DNA of 64,000 nt from Margaritifera margaritifera (GCA_029931535.1 JAQPZY010001448.1:1488001-1552000), one strand, 5' to 3'. Positions 10,850-23,814 are shown, counted from the stretch's first letter. Program-made: numbers and translations. Notes: generated by a model not told the origin, from the letters alone.

Positions 10850-11585
10850 CTATGACGTAGCTTGACAACACACTGAGAATTAGCTATTCTGTGTTGTAAT
10901 ATTATCACTTAGCTAGACAATACACTGATAATTAGCTATTCTATGTTGTAAAATTATCACACAGCAAGACAATACACTGAGAATTAGCTATTTTATGTCG
11001 TAATATTATGAATTAGCTAGACAATACACTGATAATTAGCTATTCTATGTTGTAAAATTATCACACAGCAAGACAATACACTGAGAATTAGCTATTTGAT
11101 GTCGTAATATTATGAATTAGCTAGACAATACACTGATAATTAGCTGTTCTATGTTGTAACATTATCACTTAGCCAGACAATACACTGAGAATTGGCTGTT
11201 CTGTGTTGTAACATTATGACGTGTCTAGATAATGCACTGAGAATTAGCTGTTATATGTTGTAACATTATGACGTGTCTAGATAATACTAGATAATGCACT
11301 GAGAATTAGCTGTTATATGTTGTAACATTATGACGTGTCTAGATAATACACCGAGAATTAGCTGTTATATGTTGTAACATTATGACGTGTCTAGATAATA
11401 TACTGATAATTAGCTGTTACATGTTGTAACATTATGACATGTCTAGATATTACACTGAGTATTAGCTGTTACATGCTGTAACATTATGACATGTCTAGAT
11501 AATACACTGATAATTAGCTGTTACATGTTGTAACATTATGGCATGTCTAGATAATACACTGAGAATTAGCTGTTACATGCTGAGA
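10850..11585. repeat. 52-bp minisatellite
   Basis: About fourteen units around cactgagaattagctgtt and gttgtaacattatgac. Spacing of 52 bp is clear at 11308, 11360 and 11412. The left half alternates two unit types (tcacttagctagacaata and gaattagctagacaata), so a higher-order dimer is likely there. One unit near 11281 has a 10-bp internal duplication. Confidence 0.92.
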
Positions 11586-12039
11586 AACATGCACCGTCAA
11601 GAAGCATGCTACTTTTTACGAAATCCAAATAAATACAGGATAAAAGATGTCTAGATCTTTACATAAAATGGTTAAATTTTCTTGCATAGAAATGAAATTT
11701 AATATTGTTCATACATGGCTAACTAATATGCGTAGCAAACATTTTGATTGCGAATTTTTAGAAAAAGGTACAAATGTAGAGTGGAAATACCTTTGTTACT
11801 ACGTTCGTTTTTGTCGCAACATCCTTCACTGAATGAGTGAGAAATCTGACTATTTCATTTGAACGTTCCACTGTCTCGACCTGAAAATACAAATACTTTA
11901 ATTAAGATCAAAACTAAAGCAACATATAATATGCAGAGTACATAACTATATTATGCATTAAATTCCCTATTTCATTTTTAAAAAAGGGTTACAGGTGTAC
12001 AGCTACAAGGTTAGAATTTATATTCTCTATCAGAGTAAC
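11586..12039. other. No gene seen
   Basis: A 61-codon plus-strand ORF from 11647 has an ATG but no splice or paralog support. The remainder is AT-rich. Confidence 0.4.
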
Positions 12040-12235
12040 GGAATAGCTCAGTTGGTAGAGCTTCTGACTCGAATCGCGAGTTCGAACCTCAATGCCGACA
12101 GGCTGTTTCTAGTACCCTATAAGCAAGGTACTTTGCCTCAGCTAGGCTTGTTAGAACTGTTGTTTGTGGCACAAATAACAGCTAATGTTACTCATTGAAA
12201 AAGAAAAGCCACGTTAAATAAAGATTATATTATTT
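12040..12235 (+). mobile_element. SINE-like element with tRNA-type promoter boxes
   Basis: Starts with gaatagctcagttggtagag (box A type) and, about 25 bp later, gagttcgaacctca (box B type). The spacing is shorter than in a working tRNA, and the acceptor and anticodon stems do not pair. A body of about 130 bp follows, ending in gccacgttaaataaagatta. This is a tRNA-derived SINE head and body, not a tRNA gene. I could not identify a target duplication. Confidence 0.65.
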
Positions 12236-12779
12236 TCAGAAGGAAGCCAATTTGTGAAATACTTTGAAGGCTTACAAAGATCTCTTTTGTTGACACAATT
12301 CAGAGCGGTGCAATACGATAACATGTGGCCGTGACCATACATTATGGAAAGATTTCGGCACCTTTCTATCAAATGACGTGACTAACTGTTCGGAAAATCG
12401 CCCCCTTGTTGCGATGATACGTATCATAACTCGCCAATGAAGTCACTTTCTGATTAAGGCTCGGAGGTATGTTTGAACTAAACAAAAGTTAAACATAGGT
12501 TACCTGTAATTAAGTAATAATGATACCAAGATCCTCTCGCACACAATGGAAACACATTTTATTATTTTGATACAATCTCTTCTTTTTTTTTAAATGTAAT
12601 GATACCTTACTAGTATTGCTGTCTTTTCTCGCGATAAATTTGTCTCAGTTTCGTTACATTTTCATCGCACAATATTGAGCAATTCACAGGTGTAATTTCT
12701 TCCGACACCATCGTCAAGATAAGTTGATCGAACCGTATATATTTTAGCAGCGTCTGACAAGTTTCCTTTTTTCATACCA
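12236..12779. other. No gene seen
   Basis: Less AT-biased than its surroundings but without a supported frame. Confidence 0.4.
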
Positions 12780-13235
12780 GTTCAATATGCGTAGGAATGA
12801 CAAGTTTCAAAAGTCCATGCCAACGCCATAACTGTCGACCACAATTGACCAGTGTAACCTAGTGGGCCCTAACTCAATTTATGACGTTCCTAGTTGATCG
12901 GTCATGACTCAGTAAATATTTCCTATACAAGCAGGGCGATTCGGACCACATTATGAATGAATCTTTAGGCGAACTTTTGACTAACTCAATGACACGCGCC
13001 TTTTATTAGTACCGTTATTAGTAAGGTCTATGGCATGGACAAATCTGACCTATTTGCTGAAACCAGAGATGTCTCAATGAAGAAACGTGAGCATGTACTT
13101 CACGGCCGATGTTATCTGAAGTAGAGGCCAAGATGAAACATTCGTGAACCTGTTCAACGTCAAGTGGCGTGAATGAGAGGTCGGCTAATTGGTTTCTCAA
13201 ACGATAAACGATGGTGGAAAATAAAATGGTCACTT
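12780..13235. other. Left member of duplicated block 6
   Basis: Aligns to 55945-56335: tgacaagtttcaaaagtcca, tgactcagtaaatatttcc, gtgtacttcacggccga and cgtcaagtggcgt-aa-gagaggt occur in the same order. A 71-codon minus ORF (13018-13233) includes LADLSFTPLD, and the right copy reads LTNLSLTPLD in the same frame before a stop. A plus-strand frame is also partly conserved. Coding status is undecided. Confidence 0.6.
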
Positions 13236-13506
13236 TAAGTTGCGTTGGTTTTCTCTATCACATGTCATACATATTTTGTCAAAGAATAAATTTGTGGTTC
13301 GAATTTCAAAGCTGAATTTTTCAGTGCTTGCTCGGCATCAATCGATTTAATAAAATCACATATTGAAACTACTTAAATGGTTTTCTAAACTAATGATTAA
13401 GTTAGAAAAAAAAAGAAGTATGTTCATTTGTTTGCGGCCTAATCGTAATAGGAATCTACCAAAAAGCCTGTCATTTTTAGACATAACTTACGTTTACAAA
13501 CATTCC
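13236..13506. other. Spacer before the 30-bp array
   Basis: AT-rich. An in-frame ATG at 13363 joins this spacer to the open repeat frame, giving a 358-codon ORF, but nothing else supports a gene. Confidence 0.5.
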
Positions 13507-14436
13507 CAGTGTCACGACTGTGTCTTCACAATGAAACAGTGTCACGACTGTGTCTTCACAATGAAACAGTGTCACGACTGTGTCTTCACAATGAAACAGT
13601 GTCACGACTGTGTCTTCACAATGAAACAGTGTCACGACTGTGTCTTCACAATGAAACAGTGTCACGACTGTGTCTTCACAATGAAACAGTGTCACGACTG
13701 TGTCTTCACAATGAAACAGTGTCACGACTGTATATTCACAATGAAACAGTGTCACGACTGTGTATTCACAATTAAACAGTGTCACGACTGTGTATACACA
13801 ATGAAACACTGTTACGACTGTGTATTCACAATGAAACAGTGTCACGACTGTGTATTCACAATGAAACAGTGTTACGACTGTGTATTCACAATGACAAAGT
13901 GTCACGACTGTGTATTCACAATGAAACAGTGTCACGACTGTGTATTCACAATGAAACAGTGTCACGACTGTGTATTCACAATGAAACAGTGTCACGACTG
14001 TGTCTTCACAATGAAACAGTGTCACGACTGTGTATTCACAATGAAACAGTGTCACGACTGTGTATACACAATGAAACGGTGTCGCGACTGTGTATTCACA
14101 ATGAAACAGTGTCACGACTGTGTATTCACAATGAAACAGTGTCGCCACTGTGTCTTCACAATGGAACAGTGTTACGACTGTGTATTCACAATGAAACAGT
14201 GTCACGACTGTTTATACACAATGAAACAGTGTCACGACTGTCTATTCACAATGATACAGTGTCACGACTGTGTATTCACAATGAAACAGAGTCACGACTG
14301 TGTATACACAATGAAACAGTGTCACGACTGTGTATTCACAATGAAACAGTGTCACGACTGTGTATACACAATGAAACACTGTCACGATTGTGTATACACA
14401 ATGAAACACTGTCACGACTGTGTATACACAATGACA
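13507..14436. repeat. 31-unit array of an exact 30-bp minisatellite
   Basis: Thirty-one head-to-tail units of cagtgtcacgactgtg-ttcacaatgaaa with no length change over 930 bp. The first seven units are identical. Later units carry gtattc or gtatac in place of gtcttc plus scattered substitutions. Because 30 is a multiple of three, several frames stay open: QCHDCVFTMK and SRLCLHNETV forward, and FHCEDTVVTL in reverse. The longest ORF (13363-14439, 358 codons) has an ATG and a CxxC in every repeat. I treat it as repeat-derived because unrelated frames are equally open and no splice or promoter signals stand out. Confidence 0.95.
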
Positions 14437-15051
14437 TAAAAAGTATTATAGGTATAATGTCATTATGATGACACACAACTTGCTGCGCACTGAACGAAGT
14501 CAAAATCATTCAAATTTATTAAGTGATACAGAGAATTATCATCCATGGTCTACTTTGATCAATATTTGTTGTCAAAGGCAGTACATTTTAGAATTTTAAT
14601 CCAACAAAAGACTGAGCTTTAATCCTAGGATTATTGCTTTCTGTTACGTTTGACATATCGTTGGCAAGAATGGCGTGTGGCAGACGACATAAGAGCTGAA
14701 GATTACTTTTTAACCTTATCTAAAGTGGCTTTCATTTGTACTTATTTCCATCCAGTCATTTTAGATGGTAATTGGAGGATTTGAAAATGGAATTTCGACT
14801 CATAAATAAACAAATTTTAGACATCCTTATGCTTGTTCAGTATTAAATATTTGTTGCTTGCCCGCTTTAATCTAACTTATATTAAAACCCATCATATAGC
14901 TATCCGCAAAAGCTTTCATAGCTTATTCTACGTGTACATCAATCAAAGCGTTGGTAAATTTATTCTGAGTAAATAAAATTGAAATATTTGATGACAGAGG
15001 GGTGAAATGTCCACAATAATGTTAGAACGATTGTGGGAAAGAGATTTATTT
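14437..15051. other. Contains left member of duplicated block 7 (14615-14900)
   Basis: Aligns to 57230-57520: gcaagaatggcgtgtggcag against gcaagaaaggtgtgtggcag, then acgaca, gaagattac-ttttaacctta and tgcccgctttaatct. A (GA)n tract splits the right copy. No conserved frame was established. Confidence 0.6.
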
Positions 15052-15132
15052 TATTTAATTTATTTTATTTTATTTTTTAAATTTATTTATTTATTTATTT
15101 ATATATTTATTTATTTATTTATTTATTTATTG
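15052..15132. repeat. (TTTA)n microsatellite
   Basis: Tetranucleotide run with a few TTTTA variants, ending in a (TTG)n stub. Confidence 0.95.
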
Positions 15133-15189
15133 TTGTTGTTCTTAGAGCAAGGCTTGTACAACAAATTATTTTGCGACGACCCTGAAGCA

Positions 15190-16660
15190 ACTATAATCAA
15201 GAGACCCTCCAAGGACTGACGCTCTATTTGCTGAAAAGAATTTCCACGAATTCAAGATAAGACCATTTCTTCCTTTTAACTGCTGAGTGTTGAAACCATT
15301 TTGATATTCTTCAGCGATAACAAGATTTTAAAATTAGCTGCTGTGGTGGACATAATGGATGTCAGCTTGACACTACTTTCATTTAGGATATAAAAAGGCA
15401 TCATACGAAGTCTTCTTGTAGAAACCCCATGTTGATATGGCTTTCTGTTTTGGAGGAGTAACGATAACAATATTTTCAAGATTGATGCCATGGTGGCCAT
15501 ATTCGATATCAGATTGGCACCATTTCTATTTAGTACCAACTAGACACCATGAGAAGTCTTTTGGTGAAAGCACAATGTCGATATGACCAGCTATCAAGGA
15601 GAAGTAGTGATAACAAGATTAACAAGATTGCCATTGTGGCAGTTATATTAGAAGTCAGATCGGCACCATTTTCATTAACGATAAACTAGACATCATAAGA
15701 AGTCTTTCAGTGAAAATCCCATTCTGATATGACCATTCATTCAGGAGAAATAGTGATAAAAAAATTTTCAAGATGGCTACTGTGGCAGGCATGTTGAATG
15801 TCTGAATGGCACAATTAGGACAACTAAACATCATAAGAAGTTTTTTAGTAAAAACCCCTTGTTGATACGACGATCCATTATGGGGTTGTAGTGATAGCAA
15901 TATTTTCAAGATGGCCGCTGTGGCGGTCATATTGGACATCAGATCGACACCATTTTCATTTCGACTAACTAGACAACACAAGAAGTCTTCTGGTGAATAC
16001 CCCATCTAAATATGACTTTCCCTTCAGGATGAGTAGCGATAGCAAGATTGTTTCAAGATGGCCACTATGGCGGCCATATTATACATCAGATCGATCCCAT
16101 TTTCATATAGGTCAACTAGACATCATAAGACGTCTTCTGGCGAAAACCCATGGCAATGCTACTTACTTTTCGTTTAGGTGGAGTAGCGATAACAATATTC
16201 TGAAGATGACCGCTGTTGCGGCCATATTGGCAATCAGATCTGCACCCTTTTTATTTAAGATTAATTAGACATCATAAGAAGTCTTCTGGTGAAAATCCCA
16301 TGTCAATATGACTTTCCGTTCAGGATGAGTAGCGATAACAAGATTTTCAAGATAGCCCTGCGGCGGCCATATTGGAATCAGATCGGCCCTATTTTCATTT
16401 AGGACCAACTAAACATGATAGCAAGTCTTTTAGTGAAACTCCCATGCTGACATGAGCATCCATTCAGGAGGAGTAGCGATAACAAGAGTTTCAAGAGGGC
16501 CACTGTGGCGCCCGTATTGGATGTCCGAGTGGCACCATTTTGATTTCGGACCAACTATACCATGGGTTGAATGTGTGTTTAAAGTTTCATGGCAATCCTC
16601 CGAGTAGTTTAGGTGTAGCAGTGATAACAAACATGTTCTCACGGACCTACGGACGACGGA
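15190..16660. repeat. Degenerate 145-bp tandem array (nine units)
   Basis: The motif agtagcgataacaagatttt, followed by caagatggccgctgtgg and catattgga, recurs near 15312, 15460, 15605, 15750, 15890, 16030, 16180, 16325 and 16470, about 145 bp apart. Each unit also has ccattttcatttagga and agacatcataagaagtctt. The array starts with a unique leader (ctgacgctctatttgctgaa) and ends in acggacgacggacgaca. The same leader and first unit recur at 63815, so this is a dispersed composite element. Confidence 0.9.
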
Positions 16661-17519
16661 CGACAGACAACAGACCATCCCATAAACTCTTCTGGTCTAT
16701 GACTAGTAGAGTTAAAAATGAATTTATGGGAGTCAGTTGTTTCATTTTGAATAAGAGCTGAATGTTGGTTTTATAATTCTAGTCAGCAGACTCCTTTCAG
16801 TTTTTATCTCCAACATCGAGTGTATTTCATCATTTCGTTTGACTCTTGGTAACTTGTGAGCATTGCTTCGAGTTTGACTCTTGGTAACTTGTGAGCATTG
16901 CTTCGAGTTTGATTCTTGATTCCAAAAAGATTCAAGTTAAAGTTGTTGTCAATGCATCGTTGGTTGTCTTCCCTACTCGATTTTCAATTAAAGACTTCGT
17001 TTGATTGTGGACTTTGAAAATCATATCGGGATTGAAGCTGACTTCGTGTTTGTCTGTTTTAAGCTTCATGGACCAAAGTGGAATATTTCAGAACATTTCG
17101 AGGTGGTTAATTCGTAATGACATTCCTCGATGTTGCTAAAATATTTAAACGTTGTCTACGTCAAGAAAAATCAAAATCCTCTTCAAGAATACCGAAAGGA
17201 TTTTCATTTCATCTCAACCCCGTCTTGTGACACAGCAAACTCTGTTAACGCGGATTACAATACTATAGCAATTCTTTTTGTTTAGAGACTATTTGCTGAA
17301 ATATCCAAAGCCCAGAGGCTTTTTGTCTCATTCGGATTAGAATGTGTCATCGACGTGTGCCATGCGTTATAATTAATTAGGAACTATGATCAAGACTGAG
17401 ATAAAAGAAATCATTTTGAAAACCTTTTATAAATTAATTTTGAAGAATACCTAAAGGATTTGATTGTCATCTTAACTCCATATCGTGACACAACAAGACG
17501 ATATAAAAAATGAGATTAC
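16661..17519. other. No gene seen; 34-bp tandem duplication at 16838-16915
   Basis: gtttgactcttggtaacttg recurs at 34-bp spacing (16838, 16872) with a partial third copy. The rest is unremarkable. Confidence 0.6.
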
Positions 17520-17990
17520 GGATACCCTGGAAATCCCCCTTCTGTCAGAACTTTGTGTTGTTACGAACACCCTGGAAATCCCCCTTCTGTCAGAACTTTG
17601 TGTTGTTACAAATACCCTGGAAATCCCCCTTCTGTCAGAACTTTGTGTTGTTACGAATACCCTAGAAATCCCCCTTCTGTCAGAACTATGTGTTGTTACG
17701 AACACCCTGTGAATCCCCCTTCTGTCAGAACTATGTGTTGTTACGAATACCCTGGAAATCTCCCTTCTGTCAGAACTATGTGTTGTTACGAATACCCTGG
17801 AAATCCCCCTTCTGTCAGAGCTATGTGTTGTTACGAATACCCTGGAAATCCCCCTTCTGTCAGAACTATGTGTTGTTACGAATACCCTGGAAATCTCCCT
17901 TCTGTTAGAACTATGTTTTGTTACGAATACCCTGGAAATCTCCCTTTTGTCAAAACTATGTGTTGTTACGAATACCCTGGAAATCTTTCT
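17520..17990. repeat. 45-bp minisatellite
   Basis: About ten units around ttacgaataccctggaaatc and cccttctgtcagaactatgt. The 45-bp period keeps several frames open (RTMCCYEYPGNPPSV forward, VFVTTQSSDRRGISR reverse). The unit's founding sequence seems present as a single copy at 58045-58090. Confidence 0.93.
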
Positions 17991-20228
17991 GCTATTTCAC
18001 ACAAAATCCCTAATCATGACAATTTTAAGTTTTCCACACAATATAACTACAAAATAAAATATGGTTCACAATTCACAATCGTCTGTTGCGTTCAGTACCA
18101 TATTAGAGTTGGTAGGTGAAGTACAATTAATAAGTTCTCGAGCTTTGAACTTTCCAGATATCTTTTATGTGGACAAAATGCCAAAGTATGCCCAGATATC
18201 TTTTATGTGGACAAAATGCCAGAGTATGCCCAGATATTTTTATGTGGACAAAATGACAAAGTATGCTATCTAGCAAATTTATTTCATTTTGTTTACATAA
18301 CGGCCACTTATTGGTATGTGAATAGGTTTCCTATCTTACTCAGATGGTACGCATCGACATGTAATTTGGTGTCCACAAATTTCGATTGGAACAAGCAAAG
18401 TCTTTTATTATCAGAGTGATATAAGACGTTGGCGCATGAAAATAAAACGGGGTGCACATCCCTTGTACATGCGCCTATTTTATACCAAAATAACAAATCG
18501 TAATCAGCAAGAAAACAAGATTATCCAAATATCGCCGAAAAACCAAGGGACCATGTGCTATGCAACAATAAACGTTGTAGGACACAAGTCAATATGTAAT
18601 CTTACTCTTACACCCTTTTTGTGAGTGTTTACGTTAGGACTCTTTCGACTCTTTGTTGTTTTTTTTTAAAATGAATCTTTCGAGTTGGAATGTATTTGAT
18701 GTTTTGTGTTGTTTTATTTCCTAGTGCGATCGTCCGTTTGTTCATGTGTGTGAAAATTGATATGTACATAAGTGAAACTTATTTGTGCAATAATGGAAAA
18801 CCGCTTCTTGTGCTCTTTAAAAGAGAAATAAAATCGTGTTTTCTTCAATAGATTTTGTACATTGTTCAACTTGTCATCACATTAAGTTAAGGGAAAGACC
18901 CATTTCACAACAACACATGTTGCCTCTACGGCATTAAGAATCGGACAAAGGAATGAATCTGACGTGAGTTTGGGAACATCGAAAGCATTTGAACAGTATA
19001 TTTATGACCTTTTGTTATTTTCCAAAAGAGACATGTGTCGAGATGTCAATCAAGAGTAAAATAACTGTACGAGAAAAATAATATATGAGAGAGAGTGAGA
19101 GATTTGCTCAAGTTTCAATTAAAGTGGCATTAAAGTTTAGGAAGTTTAGGAAAAAGAATGAAAAAAACAAAGAGGACATCTTAACATAAACAAGGTTGGA
19201 AATTTGACCAAAATCTGTCAAGTAGTTTTGAAGTTATTATCATTTGACGACTTTTCAGGGCAGATAATTCATCACCAGATTAAATTACCTTTTCCTGATT
19301 GAGGACAATACAGATGAGGATTACCAATTTAAAGTAATTAAGATTTTCTTTAACAGTAATTAAAATAATTTAAATTTTCTTTAACAGTACTTAAGACGCT
19401 TTCTTTTTCTTTAATTTGAACAAAATACATTTAAATTAACATCCATATTCAGATAAATGAGATTAAATAGCATTGATATTACTGACAAAAAATGAAAGTT
19501 TAAATTGTCAAATAAAAAAGGTTTCTGGAGAAATTAACGAGAAAAATCTCTCGTTTCAATATATTCATAGCATAATTCAAACGTGTCTAGTGACGTATGA
19601 ATAAGGCCTATCATTTATAATGCTGAGATTTAAAAAAATATAAATTGTCGGTGCTCTTAAATTTATACAAATGTGTATAACCATCTTCCAGATCTTTCTA
19701 CTTAAAAAGAGCAACAAAATTACATTTAGACTGTATTATAGAAGATCGTTATTTTGTTAAAATTTTTTTTTACAAAATCTTTTTTGTCCTATAACATCAC
19801 CAGAACGCTTGAGATTGACCTATCGAGAAGCTCTTAACTTTTTTTTTTTACTGTGGTTTATGTTCAGATGTTTTCAATATTTTTATTATATTTATTTTTA
19901 AACTTCAGTGTCACATTTAGCTACAAAAAGGCAACTGTCTATAACGTCCCACAAGGGCCTTTAATTTTATTTTGTGGGTGATATAGACCAGTTTACACAA
20001 GGACTTCATATAATTTGCAGTGTGATGAGAAATTACTGTTCTTCGAGAGTTTCTGAAAATCTGAAGACATTCAATGTATTTAAACAGGTTTAACAGAACA
20101 GCATAATAATGTTTTGTTTTTTTTTGTACAACCTGTTGTAAATTTAGAACACAAGCTGTGTCAAACACACCTCTTGCGTAGGTAGTCAAGCGGTAATTTA
20201 TCGGAGATAAGAAATTACCACAAGCAAC
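17991..20228. other. No gene seen; short 37-bp repeat at 18156-18265
   Basis: Three copies of agatatcttttatgtggac followed by aaaatgcc lie at 18156-18265. Two 22-bp copies around taatttaaattttctttaac lie near 19340-19390. T-rich runs occur near 19765 and 19840. A 90-codon minus ORF at 19917-20189 has no support. Confidence 0.5.
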
Positions 20229-20489
20229 TTGATTATCTCTACAGGTACGCTGTTGTTTTCCTCAGTTTTCGCAGGTCGGAGTATCGAAGCATCAAGAAAC
20301 ACGACTGACGGGATCTTGTTGATGATTTATCTAAAGGCACTGTTCCAAAATAACTTGATGTTTACTTCACCATATCTTCGAAACTTTAAAATTGCACCCA
20401 TAATTCTGACACTGTTTGTTCTAACCATGATTGAAAATATAAGAAAAAATAAGGAATATAAAAGAAAAAGAACCACTGCAATATGTTAG
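20229..20489 (+). CDS. Unrecognised ORF, possible exon
   Basis: An 86-codon frame opening at a TTG; an acceptor-like tatctctacag lies inside its first codons. The peptide has hydrophobic stretches (GTLLFSSVFAG, IILTLFVLTMI) and ends in a Lys/Arg-rich tail, as a short membrane or signal-anchored peptide might. No paralog or family support, so a chance ORF is quite possible. Confidence 0.2.
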   Translation: MIISTGTLLFSSVFAGRSIEASRNTTDGILLMIYLKALFQNNLMFTSPYLRNFKIAPIILTLFVLTMIENIRKNKEYKRKRTTAIC

Positions 20490-20673
20490 GTTTTGGACGG
20501 AGGTAATCCAACTGTTCTTGTTTTTCAAATATACATTTTAACACAGAACAATCACAGAATTACCGACTGATACAGAACAATGAAGAATTAATCAAAATAT
20601 AAGTTTTGCTTATTACATATTCAAATGATATTCTGCATTTAAGTATCCAGGACAGGAAGGCAATATGACATAT

Positions 20674-20776
<103 letters not shown>

Positions 20777-21716
20777 GTACTAGTGAAATAAATAATACAC
20801 AATATAAATGTTATCACCTACATATGCATTTAATGCTCCAGAAATTTCTCAGATAAGAAGACAATTAGAAATTACCAATTAAAGTGCACAATTAACACGT
20901 CAAGATAATGGTATTACAGGGAAGTGGATACATATGTCCTACGCACGGTTCCCCGATTGTTTTTGGTTTTTGCAAAGCGAGACATTTACATCTTGCCCAA
21001 AATGGACAACTTCCTGTCACTGGGATCAATGCTGATCACAAAATTGGATGGAATGGACGAAAGATGGCAAAATAATTAGGAAGGAATGGACGAAAGATGG
21101 ACACAAATTAGGCTGGAATGGACCAAAGATGCTCATAAAATTAGGCAGGAATGGACGAAAGAAAAGGACAGGTAGAGAACAAGTGACAGGTAATTTTCCG
21201 GATTAGTTCAAATTTAGAACGAGAAGAAAAGAGAATAGTTATCAGAGAGTGATAAAGCCAAACTCATTCAGTGTTACCTCACTGTTTTTTTCCCCTGTGG
21301 GACTTATAATTTCAACGCATCATGCGGGAGTCGGATTTATTGATATGTGTTGAGTTGTACAGTAAAACCAATACTATGTTGAAAATGTTCCTTTTTAAAA
21401 TCAGTAGCAAAACCTATAAAAAATTTCAATCTCGTGTCACAGCTCATACGGGTTATATTCTTTTTTACTACAGGTTTATTTGTTTTATTTACAACTGGCT
21501 TTACATTATTGAATATAATAACGCGTATGAGCCTTGACGAGGGATTGGAAGTAAATTATTACGTGATATATAATAAGGTGGACGATACAAGTGTCTATAC
21601 AAACCAGGAAGATGGGCTTGGGTAACTGAGTAAAATATGCAATTCGGAGACATATTGCCACTGAATTAGAACGATAGCTATCTGGAAGTAAGGATTGGTG
21701 TTCTGGTTTACACGTA
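20777..21716. other. No gene seen; ~36-bp repeat at 21040-21165
   Basis: Four units of ggaatggacgaaagatgg spaced 30-40 bp apart lie at 21040-21165. ORFs at 21322 and 21434 have no support. Confidence 0.55.
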
Positions 21717-22300
21717 TGTAATATTTTGCGTCCTATATGGTTGATAAGCGCTTGAAATATTTTGCGTCCTATATGGTTGATAAGCGTATGTAATATTTTG
21801 AGTCCAATATGGTTGATAAGCGCTTGAAATATTTTGCGTCCTATATGGTTCATAAGCGTGTGTAATAGTTTGCGTCCTATATGGTTGATAAGCGTTTGAA
21901 ATATTGTGCGTCCTATATGGTTGATAAGCGCTTGAAATATTGTGCGTCCTATATGGTTGATAAGCGCTTGAAATATTTTGCGTCCTATATGGTTCATAAG
22001 CGTATGTAATATTTTGCGTCCTATATGGTTCATAAGCGTTTTAAATATTTTGCGTCTTATATGGTTAATAAGCGCTTGAAATATTGTGCGTCCTATATGG
22101 TTGATAAGCGTATGTAATATTTTGCGTCTTATACGGTCGATAAGCGCTTGAAATATTTTGCGTCCTATATGGTTGATAAGCGCTTGAAATATTTTGCGTC
22201 CTATATGGTTGATAAGCGCTTGAAATATTTTGCGTCCTGTATGGTTCATAAGCGTACGTAATATTTTGCGTCCTATATGGTTGATAATCGTTTGAAACTC
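21717..22300. repeat. 36-bp minisatellite
   Basis: About sixteen units around gcgtcctatatggttgataa and gcgcttgaaatattt. The minus strand is open throughout (12-residue unit NHIGRKIFQALI), giving a 290-codon artefact ORF. Two unit types alternate irregularly (cgcttgaaat and cgtatgtaat). Confidence 0.93.
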
Positions 22301-22399
22301 CTGTTCATGATTTATGTGCATCACGCTTTGTTTTGGAAAATGGACAGTAATAGCCAAGTAATAAAATGTGATTTCCAAGATACAAGAAACTCGGTCTAA

Positions 22400-22520
22400 T
22401 GTTCATATGGTTTTAGCATTGTATAGACTGGTGTCCTCCGCATTATATAGACTGGTGCCCTCGGTATTATATAGACTGGTGTCCTTAGTATTATATAGAC
22501 TGGTGTCCTCAGCACAATTG
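22400..22520. repeat. 28-bp tandem repeat, four copies
   Basis: Units of tatatagactggtgtcctc followed by ggtatta, slightly diverged. Confidence 0.85.
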
Positions 22521-23789
22521 ATATGAAGTGCATATAAGTTTCATGCCAAAGTCCTTCAAGAATACTCAATCATGATACACTCGTGGTGCAAATCTCATAA
22601 TATAAACTGAGATACCGATAACAGACACAATACCGGGACAATCTGCAACTAACTAAATTTGGACAGAGATAAAAATCATAGATAAACAAAAAAACTAAAA
22701 AAAAAAAAAAAAAAAAAAAATCAACAAATGTGCTAAGGCTATGGGAGTCCAAAACTTCAAACATTACTCAGTACAAAGTTATAAGATGTCAAAATTTCGA
22801 ACTTTTACTTTGAGTATAATATTACACATGCGAGATATTGGAGTCAAGTGGCCTCAATAATCACGAACAAACTGAGATGGACTTTTCTACATATCTGTCA
22901 TACTAGAGGAAAGTTTGAGAACAGCAATCTATAATGTAACAATAATATCATATGAACATGTGTAAATTGTTCTTCATTCTAGCTGGATTTAAAAAAAAAA
23001 GCCATTGCACTTTATATATGACTGACCTGGAGAAAGTGAAACATTTTAGCTCAAGTTTTACTTTAGGGTTTGTGTTAACCAATCACTGAGGATCTCAGTT
23101 TGAACAATCAACTTTAAAATCAATTGGTTCTTAGAGACCCGTTCTTGCATATAATTCACATAGATCTTATCAGCCACTTGACAAGGAATACATTTGACAG
23201 TAACTAAAATAGACCAAATAATTTTTTTTTTTTTTTTTTTTGTGTGTGTGTATGTGTGTGCAGGGAGATTATATAATAGATTAGTTGTCAAATTGTCGAA
23301 TGCTATTATGCGAAAATATTACGCGAATTAGGCACAGGTCATCAGAAACGCTAATTTCTGACGATATTGGGTCAATATTATGTTCAAAGTGGATGGCATC
23401 TTGGAAAATATGAAGTAGAATTTGATGTGATTAACCAACATATGGTTGAAAGTGTTTATTATTCAGTTCTTGATGATTTTATCTGCTAATATGTTCATCG
23501 TCCACGTCATTTTTAGGAGACAAGAATCACCTGTAAAAGGTTAATAACATACAAAGTCACGCGGCATGTTTTTGGACCTGAGCAATAATTATTTTAAAAA
23601 TATGTTAGATATGCATGATTGATTAATTGTTCTATTCAATTATGATGGACAAAGAAATAAAAGGGATATGTAAAAAGAAGGTGTTTTGCTGAAGCGTACA
23701 GTACATAATTCTTAAATTTTAAATATGGAGACTACGATTTCGCTTCGATCTTCCAAACTTTTCAGTCTACCATTTTAAAAATTGAACAA
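22521..23789. other. No gene seen
   Basis: Contains a poly-A run at about 22696-22720 and a poly-T plus (GT)n tract at 23221-23262. ORFs here are short and come from these tracts. Confidence 0.5.
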
Positions 23790-23814
23790 ATGTTTTATAC
23801 TAGATTGATATCTT

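Noticed and set aside
12040..12110. Possible tRNA gene
   Set aside because: Promoter boxes are present, but the cloverleaf stems do not pair and the boxes are too close. A SINE head explains it better.
13477..14468. ORFs of 242 and 229 codons overlapping the 358-codon frame
   Set aside because: All come from a 30-bp unit that keeps every stop-free frame open. At most one could be real, and none has independent support.
17553..18119. 188-codon plus ORF with Cys-rich repeats
   Set aside because: Generated by the 45-bp minisatellite; the opposite strand is equally open.
21506..22378. 290-codon minus-strand ORF
   Set aside because: Produced by the 36-bp minisatellite (12-residue repeat), with no conserved flanking sequence.
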